NCBI RefSeq assembly: GCF_000298215.1
Contig: NZ_BAHD01000042.1
Coordinates: 1 to 42,061, forward strand
Source of the DNA: Kineosphaera limosa NBRC 100340
GTDB lineage: Bacteria > Actinomycetota > Actinomycetes > Actinomycetales > Dermatophilaceae
Length of the DNA: 42,061 bases
Direction: 5' to 3'
Part shown: positions 1 through 8,835 of the stretch, piece after piece
Layout of the letters: each line of letters begins with the position of its first letter
How positions within the stretch are numbered: position 1 is the stretch's first letter
Program-made: the position numbers and the translations under genes
The notes under the pieces: model-generated
The model's input: the letters and a program-made list of their open reading frames with translations, nothing else
What the model was told of the DNA's origin: nothing
Database searches by the model: none

Positions 1-61
1 GGCGGCGGCCCGCGTGGGGGCGAGATGCGGGGGGCGGGCAGGGGGCGGGCATGCTGGGGTG

Positions 62-385
62 GTGACCGACTACCGCACTGAGCAGCCGACCCGTGACGAC
101 ATCGACGCGACCACCGGACCCCTGGTGCTCGCCTTCGGCACGGAATGGTGCGGCTATTGCCTCGCCGCCGACCGATACGTCAGCGCCGCGCTGGCCGACC
201 ACCCCGACGTGCCCGTGATCGGCGTCGAAGACGGCCCGGGTCGCCCCCTCGGCCGCTCGTTCCGCGTGAAGCTGTGGCCCACCCTGATCTTCCTGCGCGA
301 CGGCACCGAGGTCGACCGCGTCGTGCGCCCCGGCAACCGCGCCCCCCTCGACGAGGCCCTCGCCGCGATCACGGCTGCGGCCTGA
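62..385 (+). CDS. Thioredoxin-family protein
   Basis: A 107-residue thioredoxin-like protein that should act as a small cytoplasmic thiol-disulfide oxidoreductase. The active site reads W-C-G-Y-C with Cys30 and Cys33, and the cis-proline region reads LWPTLIF about 40 residues later, followed by DGTEVDRVVRP, as in the last strands of the fold. The central Gly-Tyr pair is not the Gly-Pro of classical thioredoxin, so the redox potential and partners may differ. I start at GTG 62 because the reading frame upstream (from 14) is low-complexity Gly/Arg and the fold fits 107 residues. There is no signal peptide. The next gene is a separate toxin-antitoxin unit. Fold call is firm; the physiological partner is unknown. 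Confidence 0.82.
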   Translation: MTDYRTEQPTRDDIDATTGPLVLAFGTEWCGYCLAADRYVSAALADHPDVPVIGVEDGPGRPLGRSFRVKLWPTLIFLRDGTEVDRVVRPGNRAPLDEALAAITAAA

Positions 386-423
386 GCGCCATCGCCGCAC
401 CCCGAGACGACATGCCTGGCGAG

Positions 424-440
424 TGCTAGCATTGCTATCA
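424..440 (+). promoter_or_regulatory. Probable FitA operator/promoter region
   Basis: Two tandem copies of TGCTA(G/T)CA lie at 424-431 and 433-440. They can also be read as the perfect inverted repeat TAGCA-T-TGCTA (427-437). It sits immediately upstream of a GGAGGTGG ribosome binding site (442-449). Ribbon-helix-helix antitoxins commonly autoregulate through such short repeats, so this is a reasonable operator. Assignment is inferred from position and symmetry. Confidence 0.45.
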
Positions 441-454
441 CGGAGGTGGTTGCC

Positions 455-688
455 ATGGGCACGCTCACCATCAGGCAAGTCAACGAGCTAACGCATACCC
501 GGCTGCGGGAGCGCGCGGCCGCTAATGGTCGGTCCGTCGAGGCGGAGGTGCGGGCCATCTTGGACCATGCCGTCGGGCCGCCTGGCGAGAACATCTTGCT
601 TGGACTGCATGACGCCTTCGCCGGGAACGGCGTGGAATTGGAGATCCCCGAGCGCATGGACCACGCCCGACCGATCGACCTGTCGTGA
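455..688 (+). CDS. FitA/VapB-type ribbon-helix-helix antitoxin
   Basis: A 77-residue antitoxin. The N-terminal 45 residues (GTLTIRQVNELTHTRLRERA, then NGRSVEAEVRAIL) match the ribbon-helix-helix DNA-binding fold of FitA-like antitoxins; the C-terminal tail should wrap and inhibit the PIN-domain toxin. I chose ATG 455 because GGAGGTGG at 442-449 is spaced 5 nt before it; the in-frame GTG at 446 lies inside that site. The toxin gene starts 7 nt after this stop, which fits a two-gene operon. Likely autorepressed through the repeat at 424-440. Confidence 0.88.
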   Translation: MGTLTIRQVNELTHTRLRERAAANGRSVEAEVRAILDHAVGPPGENILLGLHDAFAGNGVELEIPERMDHARPIDLS

Positions 689-695
689 TCATCTC

Positions 696-1124
696 GTGAT
701 CATCGCGGACACGAACGTCGTCTCGGAGTTCATGAAGGACGCGCCGAACACGGCGGTCCTGCGGTGGGCGCAGGGCATTCGTCGAGCGGATTTGACCATC
801 ACCGTCATCACCGTCGAGGAGGTCGAGCGGGGCCTCGGCCGGATGCCGGCGGGTCGCCGTCGCCGAGATCTCGAGCAGCGCTGGGACGGGCTGCTGCGCC
901 GATTCACCGACTCCATCACCTCGTACGATCTTGCGGCCGCCCACGCTACGGCCGGCGTGCTCGTCGAGAGCCTGCGCCGCGGACACCAGATGACCCTGGC
1001 GGACGCGCAGATCGCGGGGATCTGCCGCTCTCTGGGCGCGACGCTGGCCACGAGAAACACCAAGGATTTCGAGGACATCGCCGAACTCGACATCGTCGAC
1101 CCTTTCGACGCGCCACCCACCTGA
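696..1124 (+). CDS. FitB/VapC-type PIN-domain ribonuclease toxin
   Basis: A 142-residue PIN-domain protein, expected to be a Mg2+-dependent RNase that cuts structured RNA when its antitoxin is lost. Acidic residues of the PIN active site are in place: Asp5 in IADTN, Glu41/Glu42 in TVEEVERG, Asp103 in TLADAQIAG and Asp124 in NTKDF. The start is GTG 696 (V-I-I-A-D-T-N), the first residue of the PIN core; no good upstream start exists in this frame. It follows the antitoxin by 7 nt and is followed by a hairpin, so the pair forms a compact transcription unit. Confidence 0.88.
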   Translation: MIIADTNVVSEFMKDAPNTAVLRWAQGIRRADLTITVITVEEVERGLGRMPAGRRRRDLEQRWDGLLRRFTDSITSYDLAAAHATAGVLVESLRRGHQMTLADAQIAGICRSLGATLATRNTKDFEDIAELDIVDPFDAPPT

Positions 1125-1130
1125 CGGGAC

Positions 1131-1157
1131 CGCTGCTAGCGCCCTGCGCCAGCAGCG
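1131..1157 (+). terminator. Hairpin after the toxin-antitoxin pair
   Basis: CGCTGCT-A-GCGC, a CCT loop, then GCGC-C-AGCAGCG forms an 11-pair stem with one internal A/C mismatch, 6 nt after the toxin stop. There is no clear T-run, which is common in high-GC actinobacteria. It probably ends the toxin-antitoxin transcript. Confidence 0.45.
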
Positions 1158-1218
1158 CAGCGCCCGGCCCCGAGGCGGCTCCGGGAATAGCGGCGGGCCC
1201 GAATTGTTGACACGTCAC

Positions 1219-2235
1219 ATGAAGCGCATCGGCTTTCTCTCCTTCGGGCATTGGACCCCGCATCCGCAGTCGGCGACGCGCTCGGCCTCCGACGTGCTGC
1301 TGCAATCGATCGAACTCGCCGAGGCCGTCGAGGCGCTCGGCGGCGACGGGGCGTACTTCCGCGTGCACCACTTCGCGCGGCAACTCGCCTCGCCGTTCCC
1401 GCTGCTGGCAGCCGTCGGCGCGAAGACCCAGCGCATCGAGATCGGCACCGGCGTCATCGACATGCGCTACGAGAACCCGCTGTACATGGCCGAGGACGCC
1501 GGCGCGGCCGACCTCATCAGCGGCGGACGCCTGCAGCTCGGCATCAGCCGCGGGTCACCCGAGCAGGTCGTCGAGGGCTACCGCCACTTCGACCACCACC
1601 CCCGCGAGGGCGAGTCGGACGCGCAGCTGGCGCGCCGGCACACCGCCCGGTTTCTGGAGGTGATCGACGGGCAGCAATTCGCGCAGCCCAACCCGCGGCC
1701 GATGTTCCCCAACCCGCCCGGGCTGCTGCGGATCGAGCCGCACTCCGAGGGCCTGCGCCAGCGCATCTGGTGGGGAGCCGGGTCGCGGGAGACCGCGCAA
1801 TGGGCGGCCAAGGAGGGCCTCAACCTCATGAGCTCCACCCTGCTGACCGAGGACGCGGGCCTCCCGTTCCACCAACTGCAGGCCGAGCAGATCCGCCTCT
1901 TCCACGAGGCCTGGCGCGCCGCCGGGCACCAGTGGCAGCCCCGCACGTCGGTGTCGCGCAGCATCTTCCCGCTGGTCACCGACACCGACCGCAGCTACTT
2001 CGGGCTCGAGCGCGGCAGTTCCGACCAGGTCGGCATCATCGACGGGATGCGGTCGACCTTCGGCAAGACGTATGCCGCGGAGCCCGAGGAGCTGGTTCGT
2101 CAGCTCGCCCAGGACGAGGCCATCGCCGCAGCCGACACCCTGCTGCTGACCGTGCCCAACCAGCTGGGCGTCGAGTACAACGCCCACGTCGTCGAGCAGG
2201 TGCTGGCCGTCGGCCGCGAACTCGGCTGGCGCTGA
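1219..2235 (+). CDS. LLM-class (luciferase-like) flavin-dependent oxidoreductase
   Basis: A 338-residue TIM-barrel flavoprotein of the luciferase-like monooxygenase family, which uses FMN or F420. Family features are visible in order: MKRIGFLSFGHW at the first strand, AYFRVHHFARQLASPFPLLAAVGAKTQRIEIGTGV around residues 45-80, ENPLYMAEDAGAADLISGGRLQLGISRG around 85-115, and IWWGAGSRETAQWAAKEGLNLMSS in the second half. The start is ATG 1219; the earlier TTG codons at 1204 and 1207 give a tail unlike the family. Substrate cannot be read from sequence. It is monocistronic, bounded downstream by a strong hairpin shared with the convergent glgP. Confidence 0.85.
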   Translation: MKRIGFLSFGHWTPHPQSATRSASDVLLQSIELAEAVEALGGDGAYFRVHHFARQLASPFPLLAAVGAKTQRIEIGTGVIDMRYENPLYMAEDAGAADLISGGRLQLGISRGSPEQVVEGYRHFDHHPREGESDAQLARRHTARFLEVIDGQQFAQPNPRPMFPNPPGLLRIEPHSEGLRQRIWWGAGSRETAQWAAKEGLNLMSSTLLTEDAGLPFHQLQAEQIRLFHEAWRAAGHQWQPRTSVSRSIFPLVTDTDRSYFGLERGSSDQVGIIDGMRSTFGKTYAAEPEELVRQLAQDEAIAAADTLLLTVPNQLGVEYNAHVVEQVLAVGRELGWR

Positions 2236-2258
2236 AGCACCCGCCACAAGAAGCGCGA

Positions 2259-2289
2259 AAGCGGCGGTGGCAATCTGCCACCGCCGCTT
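2259..2289. terminator. Bidirectional terminator between the LLM gene and glgP
   Basis: A 14-bp perfect stem (left arm 2259-2272, right arm 2276-2289, core GCGGCGGTGGCA) with a 3-nt ATC loop sits between two convergent stop codons at 2235 and 2314. Symmetry and position fit a terminator that serves both strands. Confidence 0.8.
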
Positions 2290-2313
2290 CGAGCGACGTC
2301 GATACGCGCTACC

Positions 2314-4875
2314 TCAGAGCCGGATGCCGGCGCCCCAGATGCGGTCGAGGTAGTCGTGCATCGAGCGGTCGGAGGAGAAGAACCCGGCGCGCGCCACATT
2401 GAGGATGGCCGAGCGAGTCCAGGCCTCGGTGTCGGCGTACGCCGCGTCGATCCGCTCCTGCACGTCGATGTACGACTGGTAATCGGCCAGCGCCATGAAC
2501 CGGTCGTTGTACAACAGGTCGTCGACGAACGCGCTGACGCGGCCCGGGTCACCGTCGGTGAACGCCCCGGAGGCGATGAGGTCGATGACTCGCTTGAGCC
2601 GCGGGTTGTCGGCGTAGACCTGGCTCGGCACGTAGCCCGAGGCGTGCAACGCCGCGACCTCCGGCTCGCTCATGCCGAACAGGAAGAAGTTGTCGTCGCC
2701 GACCAGCTGCCGGATCTCGACATTGGCGCCGTCGTCGGTGCCGACGGTCAGCGCCCCGTTGAGCGCGAACTTCATGTTGCCGGTGCCGGAGGCCTCCATG
2801 CCGGCCAGCGAGATCTGCTCGGAGAGGTCCGCGGCCGGAATGAGCGTCTCGGCGAGCGTCACGTTGTAGTTCGCCGGGAAGGCCACCGCCAGCCGCCCCT
2901 TGACCGCCGGGTCGGCGTTGATGGTCTTGGCCACCGCGTTGATGAGCGCGATCGTCTCCTTGGCCATGTGGTAGCCCGGGGCTGCCTTGGCGCCGAAGAT
3001 CACGGTGCGCGGCGTGACGTCTTCGGCCGCCACCTCGCCGGAGCGGATCGACTCGTACAGCGTGACGACGTGCAGCAGCTTCAACGATTGCCGCTTGTAC
3101 TCGTGCAGCCGCTTGACCATGACGTCGAGCAGGTGCCCCTCGGGTAGCTCGACCCCGTCGCGCACCAAGAGCAGCGCACGCAACCGCTCCTTGTTGGCCT
3201 GCTTGGCCTGGCGGAACTGCTCGCGGAACTCCGGGTCCTCGGCGAAGCTCTCCAGCCCCGAGAGCCGGCTCAGGTCCCGCTCCCAACCCGGGCCCACCGC
3301 CTCCGAAATGAGCTCGGAGAGAGCGGGGTTGGCCTGCCGCACGAAGCGACGCGGGGTCACGCCGTTGGTGACATTAGTGAACTTGTCGGGGTACATCTGC
3401 GCGAAGTCCGGCAGCAGCTTGTCGCGCAGCAACTGCGAGTGCAGCTCGGCGACCCCGTTGACCTTGGCCCCGGCCACCGTCGCCAGGTGCGCCATCCGCA
3501 CCGCGCGGAACGGGTGATCCTGCACGATCGACATCCGGCGCACGCGCAGCTCGTCGCCGGGGAACGCCTCCCGCACCTGCTCCAAAAAGCGCTCGTTGAT
3601 CCCGTAGATGATCTCCAGGTGCCGCGGCAGCAGGCGCCCGACGAGCTCGACCGGCCAGACCTCCAGGGCCTCCGGCAGCAGGGTGTGGCAGGTGTAGGCG
3701 AAGCACTTCTGGGTGATCTCCCAGGCCTCGTCCCACTCCATCCCCTTGTCGTCGATCAGCAGGCGCATGAGCTCGGGGACCGCGATGACGGGGTGGGTGT
3801 CGTTGAGCTGGAAGATGATCTGGTCGGGCAGCCGCTTGAGGTCGAAGTCGGGAGGCAGCGTCTGGTCGATGTAGTCCTTCAGCGAGCACGCGACGAAGAA
3901 GTACTGCTGCTGCAGCCGCAGCTCACGCCCCTGCGGGGTGGAGTCCTCGGGGTAGAGCACCTTGGTGATGTTCTCGGCGAAGGTCTGCGCGCGCACGGCC
4001 TCGGCGTAGTCGCCGGAGTTGAAGATCTGCAGGTCGAAGGCGTGGGTCGCGCGGGCGCTCCACAGCCGCAGCGTGTTGACGACGCCGTTCTGGTAGCCGG
4101 GCACCATGTAGTGGTACGGCACGCCGAGCACGTTCCAACCCGGGATCCAGCGCGTGCGCTCGCGACCGTCCTCGTCGGTGTACTGCTCGGTGTGTCCGCC
4201 GAAGTTGACCTCCACCTCCCGCTCGGGGTGCGGAAACTCCCACGGGTTACCGAACGAGAGCCACGTGTCGGGCACCTCGACCTGGCGGCCGTCGACGAAC
4301 GTCTGGCGGAAGATGCCGTACTCGTAGCGGATGCCGTAGCCGACGCACGAGACGTCGAGCGTGGCCAAGGAGTCGATGAAGCAGGCGGCCAGACGGCCGA
4401 GGCCACCGTTACCCAGCCCCGGCTCGACCTCCTGGGCGCGCATCGTGTCGAGGGAGATGCCGCATTCGGCGAGGGCCTCCTGCACGATGTCGACCATGTC
4501 GGTGGCCAGCAGCGCGTTGTCGAGCTGGCGGCCCAACAGGTACTCGGCCGAGAGGTAACCGACCATCTTGGCCGGGTGCTCGCGGCGGCGGCGGGCGGTC
4601 TCCAGCCAGTCGGCCATGAGGTAGTGGCGCACTGCCCGGGCCATCGCGAGGTACTGGTCGTTGGGCGAGGACCGCGCGAGCGTGACCCCCTGCCCGTACT
4701 GCAGTTCGCGCAAGAACTCCCGCAGGAAGCCCTCGCTCGAGCGGGTGGGGGGCACCACCGGCCCGCGGGCCAGCGCGTGCGTCGGCTCAGCCGCCGGGCC
4801 GCGGGACTCGCGCCGCGGGGGGGCCGCGCTGTCGGGCTCCTGGCCAGGCAGTTTGGGGGTGAGATCGGGGGTCAT
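2314..4875 (-). CDS. glgP: Glycogen/starch phosphorylase
   Basis: An 853-residue alpha-glucan phosphorylase that releases glucose-1-phosphate from glycogen by phosphorolysis in the cytoplasm. The pyridoxal-phosphate signature EASGTGNMKFALNGAL is intact, with the cofactor lysine at about residue 702. The N-terminal AEYLLGRQLDNALL and GLGNGGLGRLAACFIDSLA stretches and the NDTHP segment of the catalytic domain are also present, and length matches the family. I start at ATG 4875 because AAGGAG (plus-strand 4881-4886) is spaced correctly; the upstream ATG at 4896 would overlap that site. The first 50 residues are Pro/Ala/Arg-rich and probably disordered. No other glycogen genes are in the window. 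Confidence 0.95.
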   Translation of the reverse strand: MTPDLTPKLPGQEPDSAAPPRRESRGPAAEPTHALARGPVVPPTRSSEGFLREFLRELQYGQGVTLARSSPNDQYLAMARAVRHYLMADWLETARRRREHPAKMVGYLSAEYLLGRQLDNALLATDMVDIVQEALAECGISLDTMRAQEVEPGLGNGGLGRLAACFIDSLATLDVSCVGYGIRYEYGIFRQTFVDGRQVEVPDTWLSFGNPWEFPHPEREVEVNFGGHTEQYTDEDGRERTRWIPGWNVLGVPYHYMVPGYQNGVVNTLRLWSARATHAFDLQIFNSGDYAEAVRAQTFAENITKVLYPEDSTPQGRELRLQQQYFFVACSLKDYIDQTLPPDFDLKRLPDQIIFQLNDTHPVIAVPELMRLLIDDKGMEWDEAWEITQKCFAYTCHTLLPEALEVWPVELVGRLLPRHLEIIYGINERFLEQVREAFPGDELRVRRMSIVQDHPFRAVRMAHLATVAGAKVNGVAELHSQLLRDKLLPDFAQMYPDKFTNVTNGVTPRRFVRQANPALSELISEAVGPGWERDLSRLSGLESFAEDPEFREQFRQAKQANKERLRALLLVRDGVELPEGHLLDVMVKRLHEYKRQSLKLLHVVTLYESIRSGEVAAEDVTPRTVIFGAKAAPGYHMAKETIALINAVAKTINADPAVKGRLAVAFPANYNVTLAETLIPAADLSEQISLAGMEASGTGNMKFALNGALTVGTDDGANVEIRQLVGDDNFFLFGMSEPEVAALHASGYVPSQVYADNPRLKRVIDLIASGAFTDGDPGRVSAFVDDLLYNDRFMALADYQSYIDVQERIDAAYADTEAWTRSAILNVARAGFFSSDRSMHDYLDRIWGAGIRL

Positions 4876-4998
4876 GTCGTCTCCTTGAAGGGCCACGCGA
4901 GCCGATCGGGTCGCGCGACGATCAACGTTGTTACGGCGTGCTCAACCTGGACCCTACCGGGGTGAGCCGGATCGGCGGCCAGCGATCCGAATCCGTGC

Positions 4999-6522
4999 TC
5001 AGCCGGTCTGTGCCGCGGCCGCGCGTCCGGCCACCCGACCGGAGAACAGGCAACCGCCGAGGAACGTGCCTTCGAGGGCGTTGTAACCCATCATTCCGCC
5101 GCCGCCGAAGCCGCTGACCTCGCCCGCTGCGTACAAACCCGCGACCACCGAGCCGTCGGCGCGCAGGCACCGGCCGGACAGATCCGTCTCCAGTCCGCCG
5201 AGAGTTTTGCGCGAAAGCACGTGGAGGCGCACGGCGATGAGCGGGCCGGCCTTGGGGTCGAGCAGGCGGTGCGGCGGGGCGACCCGGATGAGTCGGTCGC
5301 CCCGATAGTGGCGGGCCCCGCGGATGGCGGTGATCTGAGCGTCCTTGGTGAAGGCGTTGTCGATCTGGCTGTCGCGGGCCTCGATCGTGCGACGCACGTC
5401 GGCGGGATCGAGGGTCGGCGCGTCGTCGTCGGCGAGGGCGTTCATGCCGGCGACGAGCTGCTCGAGGGTGTCCGCCACGACGAAGTCCTCGCCGTGGCGC
5501 TTGAACGCCTCGACGGGGCCGGGCGCGCCGGGTTTGACGCGGGAGAGGGTGAGGGTGAGGTCTTTGCCGGTCAGGTCGGGGTTCTGCTCGGAGCCGGAGA
5601 GGGCGAACTCCTTCTCGATGATCCGCTGGGTGAGCACGAACCACGAGTAGTCGTAGCCGGTGCCGCGCAGGTGGCGCAGGGTGCCGAGGGTGTCGAACCC
5701 CGGAAAGTACGGGGCCGGAAGGCGGCGGCCGGCGGCGTCGAGCCACAGGGAGGAGGGGCCGGGCAGGATGCGGATGCCGTGGTTCGCCCAGATCGGATCC
5801 CAGTTGCGCAGCCCCTCGACGTAGTGCCACATGCGGTCGTGGTTGCCGCCGATGCCGCCGGCGGTGACGACGACCGCGTGGGCGCGTAACTCGAACTCTC
5901 CCAGCGCCTCCCGGCTGCTCGCCACGCCGCGGGGGGCGGTCGTGGGGGCCAGCACGGTGCCGCGGACGCCGACGACGGCGCCCTGGTCGACGATCAGCTC
6001 GTCGACCTGGCGACGGGCCCCGAACCGGATCCGACCGGTCAGGGCGTGCTCCCGGACCCGGCGTTCGAAGGGCGCGACGATGCCGGGGCCGGTGCCCCAC
6101 GTGATGTGGAATCGAGGCACCGAGTTTCCGTGCCCCTCGGCGCGACCGTCGCCGCGTTCGGCCCAGCCGACGACGGGAAACAGCCGGTGCCCCATGGCGT
6201 GCAGCCAGCTGCGCTTCTCCCCCGCGGCGAAGTCGAGGTACGCCTGCGCCCACGCCCGCGGCCACCGGTCCTCCTCCCGGTCGAACTGCGCGCTGCCGAA
6301 CCAGTCCTGCCGAGCGAGCTCCGGGGAGTCCTTGATGCCCATCCGGCGCTGCTCCGGGCTGTCGATGAGAAACAGGCCACCCAGACTCCAGAACGCCTGC
6401 CCGCCCAGGCTCTGCTCCCCCTCCTGGTCGAGCAGCACGACGCGGCGCCCCGCGTCCGCGGCCTCGGCCGCCGCCACCAACCCGGCCAGCCCCGCCCCTA
6501 CGACGATCACATCGGCGTCCAT
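4999..6522 (-). CDS. FAD-binding dehydrogenase (fumarate reductase/KstD-like flavoprotein)
   Basis: A 507-residue flavoprotein. The N-terminal dinucleotide-binding motif VIVVGAGLAGLVAAAEAADA binds FAD, an acidic LLDQE ends the second strand, and the C-terminal GFGGGGMMGYNALEGTFLGG closes the FAD site, as in the fumarate reductase/3-ketosteroid dehydrogenase group. The central capping domain (about residues 180-400) would decide substrate, which I cannot read. Start is ATG 6522; the longer frame adds a tail encoded partly by a tandem DNA repeat at 6553-6579 (TCAATGCCCTG twice). It is divergent from the DUF1028 gene, with 95 nt between starts. Confidence 0.85.
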   Translation of the reverse strand: MDADVIVVGAGLAGLVAAAEAADAGRRVVLLDQEGEQSLGGQAFWSLGGLFLIDSPEQRRMGIKDSPELARQDWFGSAQFDREEDRWPRAWAQAYLDFAAGEKRSWLHAMGHRLFPVVGWAERGDGRAEGHGNSVPRFHITWGTGPGIVAPFERRVREHALTGRIRFGARRQVDELIVDQGAVVGVRGTVLAPTTAPRGVASSREALGEFELRAHAVVVTAGGIGGNHDRMWHYVEGLRNWDPIWANHGIRILPGPSSLWLDAAGRRLPAPYFPGFDTLGTLRHLRGTGYDYSWFVLTQRIIEKEFALSGSEQNPDLTGKDLTLTLSRVKPGAPGPVEAFKRHGEDFVVADTLEQLVAGMNALADDDAPTLDPADVRRTIEARDSQIDNAFTKDAQITAIRGARHYRGDRLIRVAPPHRLLDPKAGPLIAVRLHVLSRKTLGGLETDLSGRCLRADGSVVAGLYAAGEVSGFGGGGMMGYNALEGTFLGGCLFSGRVAGRAAAAQTG

Positions 6523-6617
6523 CGCTCCATGGTGTGGCGCGGCTCCGGAGCGGTCAATGCCCTGGTCAATGCCCTGATCACGACGCGGGCGGGGAGCCGG
6601 TGTGGCACGGTAGGGCG

Positions 6618-7361
6618 GTGACTTTCTCACTGCTGGCGCGCTGCCCGGAGACGGGTCAGTTCGGCGCGATCGTCGCGAGCCGGGTACTGGCCGTGGGGAC
6701 CCGCGTCCTGGCGGCGCGGGCGGGGGTCGGCGCGGCCGCCACGCAGGCCGGGGCCTGGACTCTGTGGCGGCGAAACCTCCTGGATGCCGTGGAGCTGGGC
6801 TGTTCGTCGGCGCAGGCCATCGACCGGCTCGCCGCGGAGCGCAACCTGGCGGACGCTCAGGTGGCGGTGGTGAGCGCCAGCGGCGCGGCGGCGTTCACCG
6901 ACGCGGGATGCACCGCGGCTGCCGGGAATCTGGACACGGAGTACGGGGCGCGGCCCGGGCGGGAGGCGCTGGCGCCGGGCTGGGTGTCCGCGCAGGGCAA
7001 CACGCTGGCCGGGTCGTCGGTGGTGCCCGCGCTGCTCGAGGGTTTCGTGCGGTGTGACGGGTCGTTGCTCGAGCGGCTGGTCGCCGGGTTGCTGGCCGGT
7101 GAGGCCGAGGGTGGCGACTCCCGCGGCCGTCAGTCGGCGGCCGTTCTGGTGGTGCCGGGGCAAGTGCGGATCTCGCCGCGGCACGCCACGCAGCATCCGA
7201 CCGGGGCGTGGGACGACCCGTTCGTCGACCTGCGCGTGGACGACGATCCGGAGGCCGTCGCGGTGCTCGCCGAGCTCACCCGCACCCACACGCAACACCG
7301 GGAGCGCATCCGGGCGGGCGCGCCGCAGCCGCACGAGGACGCCCTGCTGCTGCCCGACTGA
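6618..7361 (+). CDS. DUF1028 family protein
   Basis: A 247-residue protein of the DUF1028 family, whose fold resembles Ntn hydrolases; no reaction is established. Recognised segments are TFSLLARCPETGQFGAIVAS at the start, GVGAAATQA near residue 40, WVSAQGNTLAG around 120 and GGDSRGRQSAAVLVV around 170. I start at GTG 6618 because the family begins directly with the TFS strand; an upstream ATG at 6534 encodes a shadow of the divergent gene's 5' end. The C-terminus DLRVDDDPEAVAVLAEL resembles a putative peptidoglycan-binding tail often seen in this family. The gene converges with the DUF2207 gene, 27 nt between stops. Confidence 0.85.
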   Translation: MTFSLLARCPETGQFGAIVASRVLAVGTRVLAARAGVGAAATQAGAWTLWRRNLLDAVELGCSSAQAIDRLAAERNLADAQVAVVSASGAAAFTDAGCTAAAGNLDTEYGARPGREALAPGWVSAQGNTLAGSSVVPALLEGFVRCDGSLLERLVAGLLAGEAEGGDSRGRQSAAVLVVPGQVRISPRHATQHPTGAWDDPFVDLRVDDDPEAVAVLAELTRTHTQHRERIRAGAPQPHEDALLLPD

Positions 7362-7388
7362 CCAGCCAGGCCCGGCGCGATCGGCGCC

Positions 7389-8588
7389 TCAGAAGTCGAA
7401 GTCGCCGAAGAAGCCGCCGCCGTCGCCGTCGCCACCGCCGCCGAACCAGCCGCCGTCGCCGCCGGCGTCACCGCCACCGCCGGCATCCCCCGCGTCGCCG
7501 CCGTCGCCGAAGCCACCGTCTCCCATGCCGCCGTCGCCGAAGACATCGCCGGTGAGGTCGCCGATGCCGTCGGTGAGGTCGGTCAGCGCCTCACCGAGGC
7601 CGGCGAAGAGGGCGCCGCCGGAGGCGATGTCCATCCACAACGCCATCCAGATGAGGTCGGGGGCCCAGAGGGCGGCGATGTCCTCGTCGACGCCGCGGGC
7701 GACGTCCTTGAAGACCCCGGTCCAGTGGTCGGCGGCGTTGAACGCGATGGCCCACGGCAGGTAGCGGCTGAAGATGCCGGCCGCGTCCTCGACCTTGATC
7801 TGGTTGGCTTCGGCGGTGTCGATGTAGCGCTTGAAGCCCATCGTGCGGAAGTACGCGGCGGTGCCCTCGGCGGGGCGACCCATCGGGCCGCGCACCCGCC
7901 CGGCGGTGATGGCCAACGCCCCCGCGCCACCGGCCGCTACCCAGGCCAGCGGGTTGCCGGCGAGCCCGAGGAAGCCGGCGATGAGCGCGGCGAACACCGC
8001 CCCGAACGTCAGACCGCCGGTGGGAGCCTTGCGGCCCCGCGGGTCGAGGTCGATGTACTGCTTCTCGACCGCCGACGACAGCACCTCCGACTCCAGCCGG
8101 GCGAACGCGTCGCGCAGTCCCGGCTTGGCGGCCGACAGGCTCACCGGCTGCCCGTCGCCGAAGTCGAAGTAGTCCAGCAGCCACAGGCTGTCCGGCTCGG
8201 GGGCGTGCGGCGGGCGCTGCGGGTCGCGGTTGACGGTGACGATCCAGTCGTTGCCCTCGTCGTCCTTGCGCATCGTCAGGTATCCGTTGACGACCAGCGC
8301 GATGATCGAGGCCGCCAAGTCGCGGGGCCCCGTCTGCCGGTCCAGCAGCAGCCCCACCTCGCGCGGCTGCACTCCCTCGGGCGGGTTGAACGCCACCGCG
8401 TAGTTCGTGGCCAGCAGTTCTCGCTCGGTGATGGGCCGCGTGGGCTGCTCCGCGCCGACCGGAGGGGTCAGGCCCGGGGTCAGTCCCTCGTAGATACGGC
8501 TCGCGTGCCGATCGCGCCACTGGCCCGCCAACGGCCAGGCCCCGGCGACCAGGGCCACGCAGAGGACCATGCAGATAACGGTCAACAT
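7389..8588 (-). CDS. Short DUF2207-type membrane protein with Gly/Asp-rich tail
   Basis: A 399-residue predicted membrane protein. An N-terminal hydrophobic helix (residues 1-17, MLTVICMVLCVALVAGA) is followed by a cytoplasmic part with EVGLLLDRQTGPRDLAASIIALVVNGYL, a winged-helix-like segment typical of DUF2207 proteins, then two hydrophobic stretches near residues 195-225, and AAYFRTMGFKRYIDTAE and FSRYLPWAIAFNAADHWTGVF, also typical. The last 65 residues are almost only Gly and Asp with Phe. Full DUF2207 proteins carry an extra N-terminal extracellular domain of about 200 residues, which is absent. Start ATG 8588 is preceded by GAGGAGG. Function is unknown. Confidence 0.75.
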   Translation of the reverse strand: MLTVICMVLCVALVAGAWPLAGQWRDRHASRIYEGLTPGLTPPVGAEQPTRPITERELLATNYAVAFNPPEGVQPREVGLLLDRQTGPRDLAASIIALVVNGYLTMRKDDEGNDWIVTVNRDPQRPPHAPEPDSLWLLDYFDFGDGQPVSLSAAKPGLRDAFARLESEVLSSAVEKQYIDLDPRGRKAPTGGLTFGAVFAALIAGFLGLAGNPLAWVAAGGAGALAITAGRVRGPMGRPAEGTAAYFRTMGFKRYIDTAEANQIKVEDAAGIFSRYLPWAIAFNAADHWTGVFKDVARGVDEDIAALWAPDLIWMALWMDIASGGALFAGLGEALTDLTDGIGDLTGDVFGDGGMGDGGFGDGGDAGDAGGGGDAGGDGGWFGGGGDGDGGGFFGDFDF

Positions 8589-8835
8589 GGGCAGTTGTCC
8601 CTCCTCGGTCGGCCGCGTCGGGCTTGCTCGATCCTCCCCTAAACCCTCGCATGCCGTCGACCGGGCCACGGGAGCCGCCCCTCCCGGCCGCCCGCGGGAG
8701 GCCCGCAGCCCGCACCTTTCCAGACGACTGCGCAGACCGACGGGGCAGACCGACGGCAACGGGCCGGAGGGCGATAGGCCGGGGCTAAGCTCACCGCATC
8801 GCGCCGAGAGCGCCCGACCACTGTGGAGGTTCGAG
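8589..8835. promoter_or_regulatory. Divergent intergenic region, DUF2207 gene / cls
   Basis: This 247-nt gap separates two divergent starts and must hold both promoters. I see a short direct repeat (CAGACCGACGG twice, around 8731-8757) and a GTGGAGG ribosome binding site at 8823-8829. No clear -35/-10 pair stands out. Confidence 0.3.

Noticed and set aside
4940-4967. GCTCA/TGAGC inverted repeat between the FAD dehydrogenase and glgP
   Set aside because: Five-pair arms with an 18-nt spacer; likely chance at this composition.
7374-7388. GGCGC/GCGCC hairpin between the DUF1028 and DUF2207 stops
   Set aside because: Only 5 pairs in very GC-rich DNA; too weak to call a terminator.
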